Source of the DNA: Bacteroidales bacterium
GTDB taxonomy: Bacteria; Bacteroidota; Bacteroidia; Bacteroidales; F082
Assembly (NCBI GenBank): GCA_017649945.1
Contig: JAGCFU010000008.1
Span: 1-32,090 of the forward strand
Length of the DNA: 32,090 nt
Direction of reading: 5' to 3'
In this document: piece after piece, positions 31,982 to 32,090 of the stretch
How positions within the stretch are numbered: the stretch's first letter is position 1
Layout of the letters: each line of letters starts with the position of its first letter
Translations under genes and position numbers: made by a program
Notes under the pieces: generated by a model
The model's input: the letters and a program-made list of their open reading frames with translations, nothing else
Database searches by the model: none
What the model was told of the DNA's origin: nothing

Positions 31982-32052
31982 TGTCGAGTGGTGTAATGGC
32001 AGCACTGCAGATTTTGGTTCTGCCTGTCAAGGTTCGAATCCTTGCTCGACAA
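31982..32052 (+). tRNA. tRNA-Gln (anticodon UUG)
   Basis: A 71-nt cloverleaf: acceptor TGTCGAG with CTCGACA (31982-31988 / 32045-32051), D arm GTGT..GCAC, anticodon stem GCAGA/TCTGC with loop TTTTGGT, T stem CAAGG/CCTTG with loop TTCGAAT, discriminator A. The anticodon TTG (32014-32016) reads glutamine codons CAA and CAG. CCA is not encoded. Nothing recognisable lies after it to the window end. Confidence 0.95.
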
Positions 32053-32090
32053 CATTAGGAAAGAGTTGAAGGCCTGCTACGGAATGTAAC

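Noticed and set aside
1..32090. CRISPR arrays, insertion sequences, prophage or conjugative elements
   Set aside because: No regularly spaced repeats, transposase, integrase or phage proteins were found; gene content is syntenic housekeeping.

Overview
The window reads as a chromosomal segment of a member of the order Bacteroidales (phylum Bacteroidota), probably from an uncultured lineage. The support is as follows. Most transcription starts that can be proposed carry the Bacteroidota -7 element TAnnTTTG. Shine-Dalgarno sequences are mostly absent. The families DUF2723, DUF6089, DUF4956 and DUF2490 occur together. The order PorG-like/UppS/BamA/Skp/Skp matches that in Porphyromonas and relatives. 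I see no phage, IS element, CRISPR array or recombinase; almost everything is core housekeeping and cell-envelope biology.

Layout. Position 1-159 is the N-terminus of a small secreted protein cut by the window edge. It is preceded by an unusual gene-free leader (about 160-690) with its own promoter, a nested long hairpin, a 20-bp direct repeat and a terminator-like hairpin. Positions 689-5387 hold dsbD, tilS, a tail-anchored protein of unknown function and a flavin reductase. Positions 5461-8705 hold 2-oxoglutarate:ferredoxin oxidoreductase (korA-korB) and, divergently, a 2[4Fe-4S] ferredoxin. Positions 8770-13985 are a tight, partly overlapping run: lipoprotein, small secreted protein, VTC-type polyphosphate polymerase, DUF4956 membrane protein, DUF2490 outer-membrane barrel and GH2 glycosidase. 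Positions 14013-16544 hold an alpha-oxoamine synthase, an SDR reductase and a MarR regulator, probably making a sphingoid or capnoid lipid base. Positions 16691-22228 are the outer-membrane biogenesis operon (PorG-like, uppS, bamA, two Skp/OmpH). Positions 22331-25556 are rsgA, a BamA/TamA-like protein and nadK. Divergent genes follow: dprA on the minus strand, a GT-B glycosyltransferase and lgt on the plus strand. The window ends with a large DUF2723 membrane protein (minus) and tRNA-Gln(UUG) (plus).

How it fits together. Much of the segment serves the envelope: DsbD (periplasmic thiols), Lgt (lipoproteins), UppS (undecaprenyl carrier), BamA and Skp (outer-membrane protein insertion), the lipid-base genes, DUF2723, and the putative polyphosphate/envelope cluster. 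KOR plus ferredoxin provides the anaerobic 2-oxoacid metabolism typical of Bacteroidales.

Most worth a second look: the structured leader before the first gene; palindromic repeats of one family, one of which is translated as a 15-residue tandem repeat inside TilS; a different repeat supplying the C-terminus of the flavin reductase; the VTC/DUF4956/lipoprotein/DUF2490/GH2 cluster; and two genes (flavin reductase and dprA) whose -7 element lies exactly 4 nt before the ATG, which predicts leaderless mRNAs.
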